A stretch of 48,713 bases of DNA, taken from Deltaproteobacteria bacterium. Its GTDB lineage: Bacteria; Myxococcota; UBA727; VGSZ01. A program made the translations under genes and the position numbers. The notes below the pieces were generated by a model. That model had not been told where the DNA came from. It was given only the letters and a program-made list of their open reading frames with translations, and made no database searches. Where the stretch lies: positions 1 through 48,713 of the forward strand of contig JADZDP010000228.1 in the NCBI GenBank assembly GCA_020850995.1, read 5' to 3'. Below, piece by piece: positions 20,404-28,906 of the stretch (position 1 is its first letter; each line of letters starts with the position of its first letter).

Positions 20404-20907
20404 ATGCCGTCGATGGACATCGTCTCCAAGCCCCCCATGCACGAGGTGCAAAACGCCCTCGACCAAGCGCAAAAAGAGCTCAAGACCCGCTGGGACTTCA
20501 AGGACACGGGCTCCGCCATCGACGTCATCGAGGGTGGCTACAAGCTCACGTCCAACAGCGAGGACCGGGTGAAGGCGGTGGCCGACCTGCTCGAGGACAA
20601 GTTCATCAAGCGCAAGCTCTCGGTGAAGTACTTGGAGCGCAAGGACCCCGAGCCCTCGGGCGCGCGCTGGGTCATGACGATGGTCCTGAAGAAGTCGCTC
20701 GACACCGAGAACGCCAAGAAGATCGTGGCGCTGGTGAAGGAGCAGAAGCAGTGGAAGGTCACCACGTCGATCCAGGGTGACAAGAAGACCAACGAGTCGA
20801 AGGTGCGCGTCGAGAGCAAGCAGATCGACGACCTGCAAGCGGTGCAGGCGTTCTTGCGCGGACAGGAACTGCCGGTGGCGCTCTCGTTCGAGAACTACCA
20901 GCGGTAG
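20404..20907 (+). CDS. yajQ: YajQ-family nucleotide-binding protein (cyclic di-GMP-binding type)
   Basis: 167 residues, full length. MPSMDIVSKPPMHEVQNALD, TRWDFKDTGSAID, KFIKRKLSVKYLE, KKIVALVKEQKQWKV and ESKQIDDLQAVQAFLRGQ match YajQ throughout. Members form two ferredoxin-like domains, bind nucleotides or RNA, and in Xanthomonas bind cyclic di-GMP and work with a LysR regulator. The ribosome-binding site AAAGGAGGA just before ATG 20404 is one of the best in the window, suggesting high expression. It sits between purD and the phospholipase D-like gene. Confidence 0.93.
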   Translation: MPSMDIVSKPPMHEVQNALDQAQKELKTRWDFKDTGSAIDVIEGGYKLTSNSEDRVKAVADLLEDKFIKRKLSVKYLERKDPEPSGARWVMTMVLKKSLDTENAKKIVALVKEQKQWKVTTSIQGDKKTNESKVRVESKQIDDLQAVQAFLRGQELPVALSFENYQR

Positions 20908-20911
20908 CCGC

Positions 20912-22561
20912 GTGGGCGCGCACGCACGCCTGACCTTGATCGGCCTCACGGCCGCGGCGCTGGCGTTGGGTGCGCTCGCCTGCACGACGCCCGTGCTCCG
21001 CCAGTCGCTGGTGGGCACACCGCGCGTGCCATCGACGCGCCGGGCCTTCGAGTCGCTCGCGCCTGCCGCCACACCCTCCGGGGTCTCGCTCATCCTCGAC
21101 AACGCCGCGAGCTGGGCGGCGCGCTGGGAGATGGTGGCCGACGCCAAGGAGTCCATCGACGCGACCTACTTCATCGTCGAGGACGACATCTACGGCGCGG
21201 CCTTCCTCGGCCACCTCTACGTCAAGGCCCGCCAGGGCGTGCGCGTGCGCTTGCTGCTCGACGGGCGTGGCAGCGTGGCGTTGACCATGCCGCTCCTCGG
21301 CCGCGATCTGCTGCAGGAGCTGGCTGAGACCGGTAACGCCGAGGTTTGGGTGTTCAACCCGCCCATGCCGCAACTCTTGCGCTCGGTCTGGGAGCGGAGC
21401 TTCTTGCCCATGAGCTCGGGCACGCACCAAAAGACCCTGGTGGTCGACGGCCAGCTCGCGCTCACGGGTGGCCGCAACCTGTCGCGCGCCTACTTCAGCA
21501 CCACCAACGAGGACGCGGGTGCCATGGTGGACGCCGACGTGCTGGTCGACGGCCCCGCGGTGCTCGACGTGCGCGCGTCGATGGAGCGGGAGCTCGCGAG
21601 CAAGACGCTGGCGCGCATCTGGCCCGACGCGGTCAACCTGAGCTCGCAGCGCGCAGAGCTCACCATGCTCCACGCCGCCATGGACGCGTGGGTGAAGGGC
21701 GCCGTGCCCAGCGCGCCGGCGCAGGCGGCGGCGGCGGCCCTGCAGGCGACCGCGCTGGCGGCGCTCGACGCCCCGCCGGTGCCGGCGGAGCTGGAGCACG
21801 TGCGCCTCCACCTCGCCGAGCTGGTGCGCGCGCAGGGGATCTGGGGCACCAGGCCGCTCGGCGCGCAGCCGCGCGACGTGGGCGAGGTCAAGGTGGTGGC
21901 ATCGGCCTCCCGCGCCGACGAGCTCGACGACGCCGCCGTCGACGCCTTCGTGCGTGCGCTGGCGGGCGCGCGCAAGGACGTGGTGCTGGTGTCGCCCTAC
22001 TTCGTCATCACGCCGCGCCTGCAGCGCGCGCTCGAGCAAGCCGCGCGCCGCGGCGTCGCCATCACGCTGGTGACCAATAGCCCACTGTCGTCGGACAACC
22101 CGGTGGCCGAGGCCCTCATGCTCGACACCTGGCCCCTCATCGAGGCGCGCGTGCCCACGCTGCGCATCTTCGCCAAGCGCACCCGCCACCTGCTGCACCG
22201 CAAGCTCGCCATGTTCGACGACGAGCTGTCGTTCGCCGGCACCTTCAACCTCGACCCGTTCAGCATGCACATGAACAGCGAGATGATCGTGGCAGTGTGG
22301 TCGAAGACGCTCAACCGACGCATGCGTGACGAGGTCGATCGGCTCTTGGCCGGCGCCGAGTTCGTCGAGTACCGCATCGTGAAGGACGCGAAGGGCAAGG
22401 CGCGGCGCTATCCGGCGCGCCACCCGCGCGCCGGTCAGCCGGTGGTGGCCTATGGCCCGCGCGACCACGTGCCGCCGAGAGACATCGTGGGCCTCGAGAA
22501 CCTGCGGGAGCTCATGCTCTCGATCCGCGCGGCGTGGGACTTCCAGGTCGTGGTCGACTGA
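20912..22561 (+). CDS. Phospholipase D-like lipoprotein (cardiolipin synthase-related)
   Basis: 549 residues. The N-terminal segment with ALGALACT gives a plausible lipobox, so it is likely exported and lipid-anchored. It has two HKD motifs: HQKTLVVD with GGRN around residue 175, and HRKLAMFD followed by GTFNLDPFS around 430. Both are required to form the one active site of PLD-fold phosphatidyltransferases. The domain N-terminal to HKD1 (IDATYFIVEDDIYG) resembles bacterial cardiolipin synthases of the ClsC/YmdC kind, which are also about this length. Likely acts on phospholipids at the outer face. GTG 20912 lies 4 nt after the yajQ stop. Confidence 0.85.
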   Translation: MGAHARLTLIGLTAAALALGALACTTPVLRQSLVGTPRVPSTRRAFESLAPAATPSGVSLILDNAASWAARWEMVADAKESIDATYFIVEDDIYGAAFLGHLYVKARQGVRVRLLLDGRGSVALTMPLLGRDLLQELAETGNAEVWVFNPPMPQLLRSVWERSFLPMSSGTHQKTLVVDGQLALTGGRNLSRAYFSTTNEDAGAMVDADVLVDGPAVLDVRASMERELASKTLARIWPDAVNLSSQRAELTMLHAAMDAWVKGAVPSAPAQAAAAALQATALAALDAPPVPAELEHVRLHLAELVRAQGIWGTRPLGAQPRDVGEVKVVASASRADELDDAAVDAFVRALAGARKDVVLVSPYFVITPRLQRALEQAARRGVAITLVTNSPLSSDNPVAEALMLDTWPLIEARVPTLRIFAKRTRHLLHRKLAMFDDELSFAGTFNLDPFSMHMNSEMIVAVWSKTLNRRMRDEVDRLLAGAEFVEYRIVKDAKGKARRYPARHPRAGQPVVAYGPRDHVPPRDIVGLENLRELMLSIRAAWDFQVVVD

Positions 22562-22579
22562 CCCTGCGGCTGACCGGCC

Positions 22580-23206
22580 TCACCGATAGCGCCGGTCGCC
22601 GCTCGCGAGCAGCCCCAGGCGCAGCAGCGAGCAGAAGCCGTCGTCGCCGAGCACCACCCAGTCCACCAACGCCGTGCGACAGGCCGCGGCCAGCGCCGCG
22701 AGCGCGGTGGCGCGCTCATGGTCGATCGTGGTGGCCACGGCCGGCGCCGGGCGTCGCACCGCCACCGCCAGCCGCGCGGCGCCCCCCTGCAGCGCCGCGC
22801 GCAGGAGCTCGCCGGGCTCGTCGACGCTGGGCACGAGGCGCGCCAGGGTGAGGCGCGCATCGAGCCCGAGCACCCAGGTCTCGTCGGGCGCCGCCCGCGG
22901 GCCCACCGCGGCGGCGACGTCGACCGGGCCAAAGACGCGGCGAGCGCGCGGCGAAGGCAAGAGCCAGGCGCGCCGCCCGAGCTCGAGGGCCGCCAACACG
23001 CGCGCGCCGTGCGGCAGGTCGAGCAGCGCGGCCTCGCGCGCGGACCCCAGCAAGGCGAGCGCGCGGTCCGCCCGCTCGAGCACGGCGGCTTCGCACCTGG
23101 GCAAGAGCAGGCGCAAGAGCTCCCGCTGCGAGAGCGCCCGCGCCCCAAAGGTGGCCAGCTCCGCGGCGGGTGGACAGGGACGGCCAGGTGGCTCCGGGGC
23201 GCTCAC
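22580..23206 (-). CDS. RadC-like protein with degenerate, metal-free JAB/MPN domain
   Basis: The N-terminal part (LATFGARALSQRELLRLLLP) matches the helix-hairpin segment opening RadC proteins, and the end (VDWVVLGDDGFCSLLRLGLL) matches the RadC C-terminal block. The JAMM metal motif HNHPSG is replaced by VRRPAPA, the ED/TR region is altered, and the conserved LDH is VDW, so no zinc ligands remain. It is probably a non-enzymatic paralogue; RadC itself has an unsettled function. The start is uncertain: GTG 23206 begins just before the homologous region, and ATG 23344 would add 46 residues reaching the divergent gene. Confidence 0.55.
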   Translation of the reverse strand: MSAPEPPGRPCPPAAELATFGARALSQRELLRLLLPRCEAAVLERADRALALLGSAREAALLDLPHGARVLAALELGRRAWLLPSPRARRVFGPVDVAAAVGPRAAPDETWVLGLDARLTLARLVPSVDEPGELLRAALQGGAARLAVAVRRPAPAVATTIDHERATALAALAAACRTALVDWVVLGDDGFCSLLRLGLLASGDRRYR

Positions 23207-23337
23207 GGGCGTCTGCTTCGCAGCGAGCGTGCCAAGGTGCTCGGATTCGTGCGCGGGCGCATATCCCCGGCTCCAGGGCTCGTTCCAGATCGCCGCCGCC
23301 CGACCCGAAGGGGGTAGGCGCGCAGCGCGCGGCTCAC

Positions 23338-23343
23338 TATGCA
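23338..23343 (+). promoter_or_regulatory. Candidate -10 hexamer (TATGCA) before the activator gene
   Basis: TATGCA ends 6 nt before ATG 23350; no Shine-Dalgarno sequence is visible. The same geometry recurs at eight other starts in the window. Confidence 0.4.
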
Positions 23344-23349
23344 TGGGGC

Positions 23350-25044
23350 ATGGCCTCGACCCCCGAGCTGCCGGTCCGGCGCGTCGCGGAGCGTCCGTCG
23401 CTTCGCGTGAGTGACGTCCCCGACGTCGTCGTGTTGGTCGACGCCACGAGCCTGCGCATCCTCGAGACCAACCGCGCCGGCGGCGAGGTGTTCGGCCACC
23501 GCGCCGAGGCGCTGGTCGGCCGCTCGCTGGCGGAGCTGGTGCCCGGCGCGAGCGTGGAGCTCTTCGATCGCGCGCTGCGCGGCCGGCACGATCCGCATGC
23601 CGACACGCCGCTGCGCGTCTCGTTCTTGGCCCCGAGCGGCTACGCCTATCCCGTCGACATCCGCGTGGCCCGCGGCGCCGACGGCGGCCTGGTGTGCGCG
23701 CTGCACGCCATCTCCGAGAGCGCGCGCGCCGCCGAGCGCGAGATCGTCAGCATCATCGGAGCGGTGCCGGCGGCCATCGTCACCTGGTCGCTCGAGGGCA
23801 TCATCACCTCGTGGAACTCAGCGGCCGAGCGCCTGTTCGGCTTCTCGGGCGACGAGGCCACCGGGCAGGCCGTCGACCTCATCATCCCCGCCGTCGACCT
23901 CGAGGCGGTGCGCGGCAGCTTCGTGCCCGTGGGCGCCGACGCCTCGCCGCCGCCGCGCGAGGGCCTGCGCCGCGCCAAAGACGGCGAGGTGTTGGTCGAG
24001 GAGACGCTCTTCTCCGTGCGCGACGTCGCTGGTCGCCTGGTGCGCCTCGGCGCCTTCTATCGCGACCTGTCCGACGTGGCGCGCCTGCGCCGCGCCGCCG
24101 AGGCCATGGCCGGCAAGAGCCGCCTCGGCCCCACGGCGGGCGGCGCCTTGTCGCCGGGGATGGCCAGCGCGATCGAGGCGGCGCGCACCGCCGCCAGCGA
24201 GGACAAGGCGATCATCCTCCTCCTCGGCGAGACCGGCGTGGGCAAGAGCCATCTCGGGCGCTTCATCCACGAGCACAGCCCGCGCAAGGCCGCTCCCTTC
24301 CTCGAGGTGAGCTGCGCGGGCCTCGACGCGCTCACGGCCGAGAGCGAGCTGTTCGGCCACGAGCGCGGCGCCTTCGTGGGCGCCGTGTCGCAGAAGCGCG
24401 GGCTCATCGAGGCCGCCGAGGGCGGCACGCTCCTGCTCGACGAGGTCGCCGAGCTGCCGCTGGTGGTGCAAGGCAAGCTGCTCGCCTTCCTCGACACCGG
24501 CGAGATCCGGCGCGTGGGCGGCGTGAAGCGGCTGGTGGCCGACGTGCGCATCGTGGCCGCCACCCACAGCGACCTCGACCGCGCGGTGGCCGAAGGTCGC
24601 TTTCGCAAGGACCTCTACTTCCGCCTGCGCGTGGTGCCCTTGACGCTGCCACCCCTGCGTGCGCGCCGCGACGAGCTGCCGGCGCTGGCCGACGCCATGC
24701 TCTTGGAGCTGTGCCAGCGCCGCGGCATGGCGAAGAAGGAGCTGGCGCCGTCGGCGCGCGCCGCGCTGGTGCGCTACGAGTGGCCAGGTAACCTGCGCCA
24801 GCTCAAGAACGTGCTCGAGCACGCGCTCATCGTGGGCAAGGGCGACACCATCGCCGTCGACCATCTGCCACTCGAGGTGCGCGGCGCCGCGCCGGCCGAG
24901 CTGCCCGGGCCCTCGTCCAAGCTCGACGACGTCATCCGGCGCCACATCGAGGCCGTGCTCGTGGAGGTGGGCGGCAACCGCACGCGCGCTGCGCAGATGC
25001 TCGGCATCGATCGCGCCACGCTGCGCCGTCGCCTGGGCGAGTGA
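23350..25044 (+). CDS. PAS-PAS-AAA+-Fis sigma-54-type transcriptional activator with GAFVGA variant
   Basis: 564 residues. Two PAS sensory domains (about 20-125 and 130-245, the second with IVTWSLEGIITSWNSAAERLFGF), an AAA+ domain with Walker A GETGVGKS (near 295) and Walker B GGTLLLDEVAELP, and a C-terminal Fis-type helix-turn-helix (NRTRAAQMLGIDRATLRRRL). The loop that normally reads GAFTGA and touches sigma-54 is GAFVGA (340-345): the key Thr is Val. It may therefore act poorly on, or independently of, sigma-54. PAS domains without a receiver suggest it senses a ligand or redox state directly rather than phosphorylation. Monocistronic. Confidence 0.88.
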   Translation: MASTPELPVRRVAERPSLRVSDVPDVVVLVDATSLRILETNRAGGEVFGHRAEALVGRSLAELVPGASVELFDRALRGRHDPHADTPLRVSFLAPSGYAYPVDIRVARGADGGLVCALHAISESARAAEREIVSIIGAVPAAIVTWSLEGIITSWNSAAERLFGFSGDEATGQAVDLIIPAVDLEAVRGSFVPVGADASPPPREGLRRAKDGEVLVEETLFSVRDVAGRLVRLGAFYRDLSDVARLRRAAEAMAGKSRLGPTAGGALSPGMASAIEAARTAASEDKAIILLLGETGVGKSHLGRFIHEHSPRKAAPFLEVSCAGLDALTAESELFGHERGAFVGAVSQKRGLIEAAEGGTLLLDEVAELPLVVQGKLLAFLDTGEIRRVGGVKRLVADVRIVAATHSDLDRAVAEGRFRKDLYFRLRVVPLTLPPLRARRDELPALADAMLLELCQRRGMAKKELAPSARAALVRYEWPGNLRQLKNVLEHALIVGKGDTIAVDHLPLEVRGAAPAELPGPSSKLDDVIRRHIEAVLVEVGGNRTRAAQMLGIDRATLRRRLGE

Positions 25045-25089
25045 GCCCGAAGGATCGATGATCAGCGACCAGCGGGAGCCGTCTTGGGT

Positions 25090-25117
25090 GGGGGAGGGTC
25101 TGGCGACAGACCCTCCC
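25090..25117. terminator. 11-bp GNRA-loop hairpin between convergent genes (repeat copy 1)
   Basis: GGGAGGGTCTG (25092-25102) pairs with CAGACCCTCCC (25107-25117) around a GCGA loop, in the 109-bp gap between two converging genes. There is no T tract on either side, so it would be a bidirectional, non-canonical terminator or an mRNA end protector. Bases 25090-25115 are identical to 28324-28349. Confidence 0.5.
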
Positions 25118-25153
25118 AGGGGGACGAGCAGCAGGTGGCGTGCGCCCGTGTCG

Positions 25154-25723
25154 CTACTTCTTGCGACGGCGCACCAAGGTGCCGCTGACGCGCGCCTCGA
25201 TGACGACGTCCTGCCGCTGATCCCACGTCGTGTCGATGCCGCCCGTCCAGGTGGCGAAGCCGCGCAGGCAGTCGGGGCACAGGATCTCGTCGGTAAGCTC
25301 GACCTTCACCGGCAAGGCGAAGGGCTTCTTGCACAGCGAGCACACCGCCGGGCGCGTCTGCACCGGCATGCGCGTGCCCACCTCGTAGGTCTTGAGCACC
25401 TCGACCGCGCAGGCCCGACACAACGCGCGCTCGAGCTTGCGCGGGGCGTGCGGCACGTGGTCGACGGCGCCGCAGCGGGAGCAGGTGATGCGGCGCGCGA
25501 CGCGGGTGCCGAACTCGTTCTTCGGCCCGCCGATGAACACGGGCGCGTCGGCGTCGTTGGTCTGCGCGGGCTTGCGCCCGCCGTCGCGGCCGCGGCGCCC
25601 GTCAGCGCGCGCGGGGCGCGCCTTGGCGCGCGGCGGCGCGGCGCTGGTGCCGGGGCGCTTGCCGAGCTTCTCCACGGCGGGGACCGGGCGCTTCTTTGGA
25701 TCGTTGCGTTTGACGGCGGCCAT
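25154..25723 (-). CDS. Zinc-ribbon protein with basic disordered N-terminus
   Basis: 189 residues. The first 75 are Lys/Arg/Pro-rich and probably disordered. Then come CSRCGAVDHVPHAPRK...CRACA and VCSLCKKPFALP...CPDC, two zinc-binding CxxC pairs each, of the kind found in bacterial CxxC-x17-CxxC zinc-ribbon proteins. The C-terminus (VVIEARVSGTLVRRRKK) is basic. It may bind nucleic acid or protein; no named family beyond this. ATG 25723 has AGGG about 8 nt upstream. Convergent with the activator gene, divergent from the CheY-like gene. Confidence 0.65.
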   Translation of the reverse strand: MAAVKRNDPKKRPVPAVEKLGKRPGTSAAPPRAKARPARADGRRGRDGGRKPAQTNDADAPVFIGGPKNEFGTRVARRITCSRCGAVDHVPHAPRKLERALCRACAVEVLKTYEVGTRMPVQTRPAVCSLCKKPFALPVKVELTDEILCPDCLRGFATWTGGIDTTWDQRQDVVIEARVSGTLVRRRKK

Positions 25724-25794
25724 ACACGCGGCCCTCGTCGGCCGCCGGCAAACGCTAGCAGCCGCGAGCCGCACGGCAACCCCTCGTGTCGTGC

Positions 25795-25800
25795 TACAGC
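25795..25800 (+). promoter_or_regulatory. Candidate -10 hexamer (TACAGC), leaderless CheY-like gene
   Basis: TACAGC, preceded by GTGC, ends 6 nt before GTG 25807. This spacing selects GTG 25807 over the in-frame GTG 25786. Confidence 0.4.
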
Positions 25801-25806
25801 ACTCCC

Positions 25807-26202
25807 GTGGCCGCCGCCGCACCCCGGGTCCTCGTCGCCGACGACGCGCGCGTCATGCGCATGTTGTTGCGCACCTGGCTCGAGCGCCTGGGGTGCACGG
25901 TGCTCGAGGCCGGCAGCGGCACCGAGGCGCTGGCCATCGCCACGCGCGAGCCCCTCGACGCCGCGCTCTTCGACATCCACATGCCCGGGCTCACCGGCCT
26001 GCAAGTGCTCGAGACCCTGCGCGGCGACGCGCGCACGCGCGGCTTGCCGGTGGTGATCATCACCACCCTCGGTCACGCCAGCGACGTCGAGCGCGGCCTC
26101 AAGGTCGGGGCTACGGCGTATCTGACCAAGCCCCTCGGCTACGGCGAGTTCTATCGGGCGCTCTTGGTGGTGCTGCCCGAGCTGGCGCGGCGGGGGCGCT
26201 GA
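25807..26202 (+). CDS. CheY-like single-domain response regulator
   Basis: 131 residues, one receiver domain. VLVADDAR supplies the acidic pocket, FDIHMPG carries the phospho-acceptor Asp, IITTLGH the conserved Thr, and YLTKPLG the conserved Lys, so it should be phosphorylatable. There is no output domain; it would work through protein contacts, as in chemotaxis or phosphorelays. No histidine kinase or che gene is nearby, so its kinase must be encoded elsewhere. Confidence 0.85.
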   Translation: MAAAAPRVLVADDARVMRMLLRTWLERLGCTVLEAGSGTEALAIATREPLDAALFDIHMPGLTGLQVLETLRGDARTRGLPVVIITTLGHASDVERGLKVGATAYLTKPLGYGEFYRALLVVLPELARRGR

Positions 26203-26461
26203 ATCCGATTCCAAACCAATGCGAGCGAAGCGGGCTACGCCCGCGCAGCGAGCAGCAAGCCGCCTCAAGATGCGGCACCGTCTCCGGCGGAGGGCCCAAA
26301 CCCCAGCAGAAGGAACGACTGCGGGGCTGGCCCAACGGCACGTCGACAGTCGACGAGCCGGTGAAGGCACAGCCCCGCAGGCGTTTCATCCAATCAGTGA
26401 CCTCGTTGTCGCTGATTGGATTCCACTCAGGCACCGGATTTCTCGCCGGCCCGAGGGCACC
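26203..26461. other. Hairpin-dense 259-bp intergenic region, possible structured RNA
   Basis: No gene is seen. Several stems are packed here: GCGGGC-TAC-GCCCGC near 26231; GGGCC (26292-26296) with GGCCC (26329-26333) enclosing CCCCaGCAG (26301-26309) with CTGCGGGG (26319-26326); CTGCGGGGCTG (26319-26329) with CAGCCCCGCAG (26370-26380); and the 14-bp hairpin at 26388-26421. The second and third compete for the same bases. It lies between convergent genes, so it cannot be an ordinary leader. Confidence 0.45.
26388..26421. other. 14-bp hairpin with 6-nt loop
   Basis: ATCCAATCAG-T-GAC (26388-26401) pairs with GTC-G-CTGATTGGAT (26408-26421), with one T:G position (a wobble pair in RNA), around CTCGTT. 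It is AT-richer than its surroundings. No T tract follows on either strand. Confidence 0.55.
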
Positions 26462-26491
26462 AAAAGAGCGGGGCAGCCGAAGCCGCCCCGC
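26462..26491 (-). terminator. Intrinsic terminator of groEL
   Basis: Read on the minus strand, GCGGGGC-G-GC-TTCG-GC-T-GCCCCGC forms a stem with a stable UUCG tetraloop, immediately followed by TCTTTT. It begins 28 nt after the groEL stop codon. A good rho-independent terminator. Confidence 0.8.
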
Positions 26492-26518
26492 ACGCTCAAG
26501 CCACGGTGAAGCTTGTGG

Positions 26519-28171
<1,653 letters not shown>

Positions 28172-28323
28172 TGCGGGACCTCTGTTGTGTGTGTGGCGAT
28201 CAGTGAAGCGAGAACCGCCGACCGGCGGGAGGCTCTCGGGAGCGGGACCAGCGGCCGGCTGCGCCGGCGTGCGCTGCACGCCGCCTTTGGCGATCGAGCG
28301 AAGCTCGCGGCCTCGGCGGCTGC

Positions 28324-28349
28324 GGGGGAGGGTCTGGCGACAGACCCTC
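28324..28349. repeat. GNRA-loop hairpin in the groES-groEL gap (repeat copy 2)
   Basis: GAGGGTCTG, GCGA loop, CAGACCCTC; 26 bases identical to 25090-25115. It lies 10 nt beyond the groES stop on the minus strand, so it would sit in the groES-groEL mRNA, where it could stabilise groES or reduce read-through into groEL. Small neighbouring hairpins (GCGTGC-GCT-GCACGC and CGAGC-GAA-GCTCG) fill the rest of the gap. Confidence 0.6.
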
Positions 28350-28358
28350 AGAAAGAAT

Positions 28359-28646
28359 TCAGGCGTACACGCCGAGGATCTCTTCCTCGCGCAGGATGAT
28401 GTGCTCGACGCCCTCGATGGTGACCTCGCTGCCCGCGTACTTGCGGAAGCAGATGCGGTCGCCCTTCTTGACCTCGAGCGCGCGGATCTTGCCGTTCTCG
28501 AGGTGGCGGCCTTCGCCCACGGCGATGACCTCGCCCTCCTGCGGCTTCTCCTTGGCGCTGTCGGGGATGATCAGGCCGCCGGCGGTCTTGGTCTCCGACT
28601 CGACGCGCTTGATGAGCACGCGGTCGTTGAGGGGACGAAACTTCAT
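28359..28646 (-). CDS. groES: Co-chaperonin GroES (10 kDa)
   Basis: 95 residues. MKFRPLNDRVLIKR, TKTAGGLIIPDSAKEKPQEG (mobile loop that contacts GroEL), VKKGDRICFRKYAGSEV and EHIILREEEILGV are the full family pattern. It caps the GroEL ring. ATG 28646 has AGGAG 7 nt upstream. First gene of the operon, directly behind the CIRCE operator and a sigma-70-like promoter. Confidence 0.97.
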   Translation of the reverse strand: MKFRPLNDRVLIKRVESETKTAGGLIIPDSAKEKPQEGEVIAVGEGRHLENGKIRALEVKKGDRICFRKYAGSEVTIEGVEHIILREEEILGVYA

Positions 28647-28678
28647 GGGTTCGCTCCTGGGTGTGCTTGCGAAAACGT

Positions 28679-28705
28679 TTGGCACTCGCGGATCGAGAGT
28701 GCCAA
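28679..28705. promoter_or_regulatory. CIRCE operator (HrcA binding site) upstream of groES
   Basis: TTGGCACTC-N9-GAGTGCCAA, a perfect 9-bp inverted repeat with the exact CIRCE spacer, differing from TTAGCACTC...GAGTGCTAA only at the third base of each arm. It lies between the groES promoter and start codon, the standard repressing position. hrcA itself is not in the window. Confidence 0.93.
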
Positions 28706-28708
28706 GGC

Positions 28709-28736
28709 ACAATAGACGTGTCCTACCTGCCGTCTA
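28709..28736 (-). promoter_or_regulatory. Sigma-70-like promoter of groES-groEL
   Basis: On the minus strand TAGACG (28736-28731) and TATTGT (28714-28709) are separated by 16 nt. Transcription would start just inside the CIRCE element, the arrangement expected for HrcA control. The rest of the gap to 28906 holds GC-rich hairpins only. Confidence 0.6.
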
Positions 28737-28906
28737 GGGGGCCGCGAAGATCCCAGAAAACATCTGTGAAAACAGCCGTTTCGCTCGGCGACCTGCCCAC
28801 AGGTCAGGCGCCCCGCCAGGAAAGCGGGGGCGATGACGGCACGCTGCGCGCGCAGGGCAGGGGCGCGAGATCCCACGCCGCGGCGCGCGCAGCGCGCGTC
28901 CCGTGC

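Noticed and set aside
17878..21156. Very long antisense open frame opposite the lipoprotein-purD-yajQ run
   Set aside because: It is His/Arg/Ala-rich low-complexity translation without motifs, the expected mirror of GC-rich genes. The plus strand holds secure genes with ribosome-binding sites.
26203..26518. tmRNA, SRP RNA, RNase P RNA or 6S RNA in the structured gap
   Set aside because: None of their conserved core sequences could be found on either strand.
28799..28906. Terminator for the RING gene formed by GCCCCGC...GCGGGGGC
   Set aside because: The stem is imperfect and no T tract follows on the minus strand; left unannotated.
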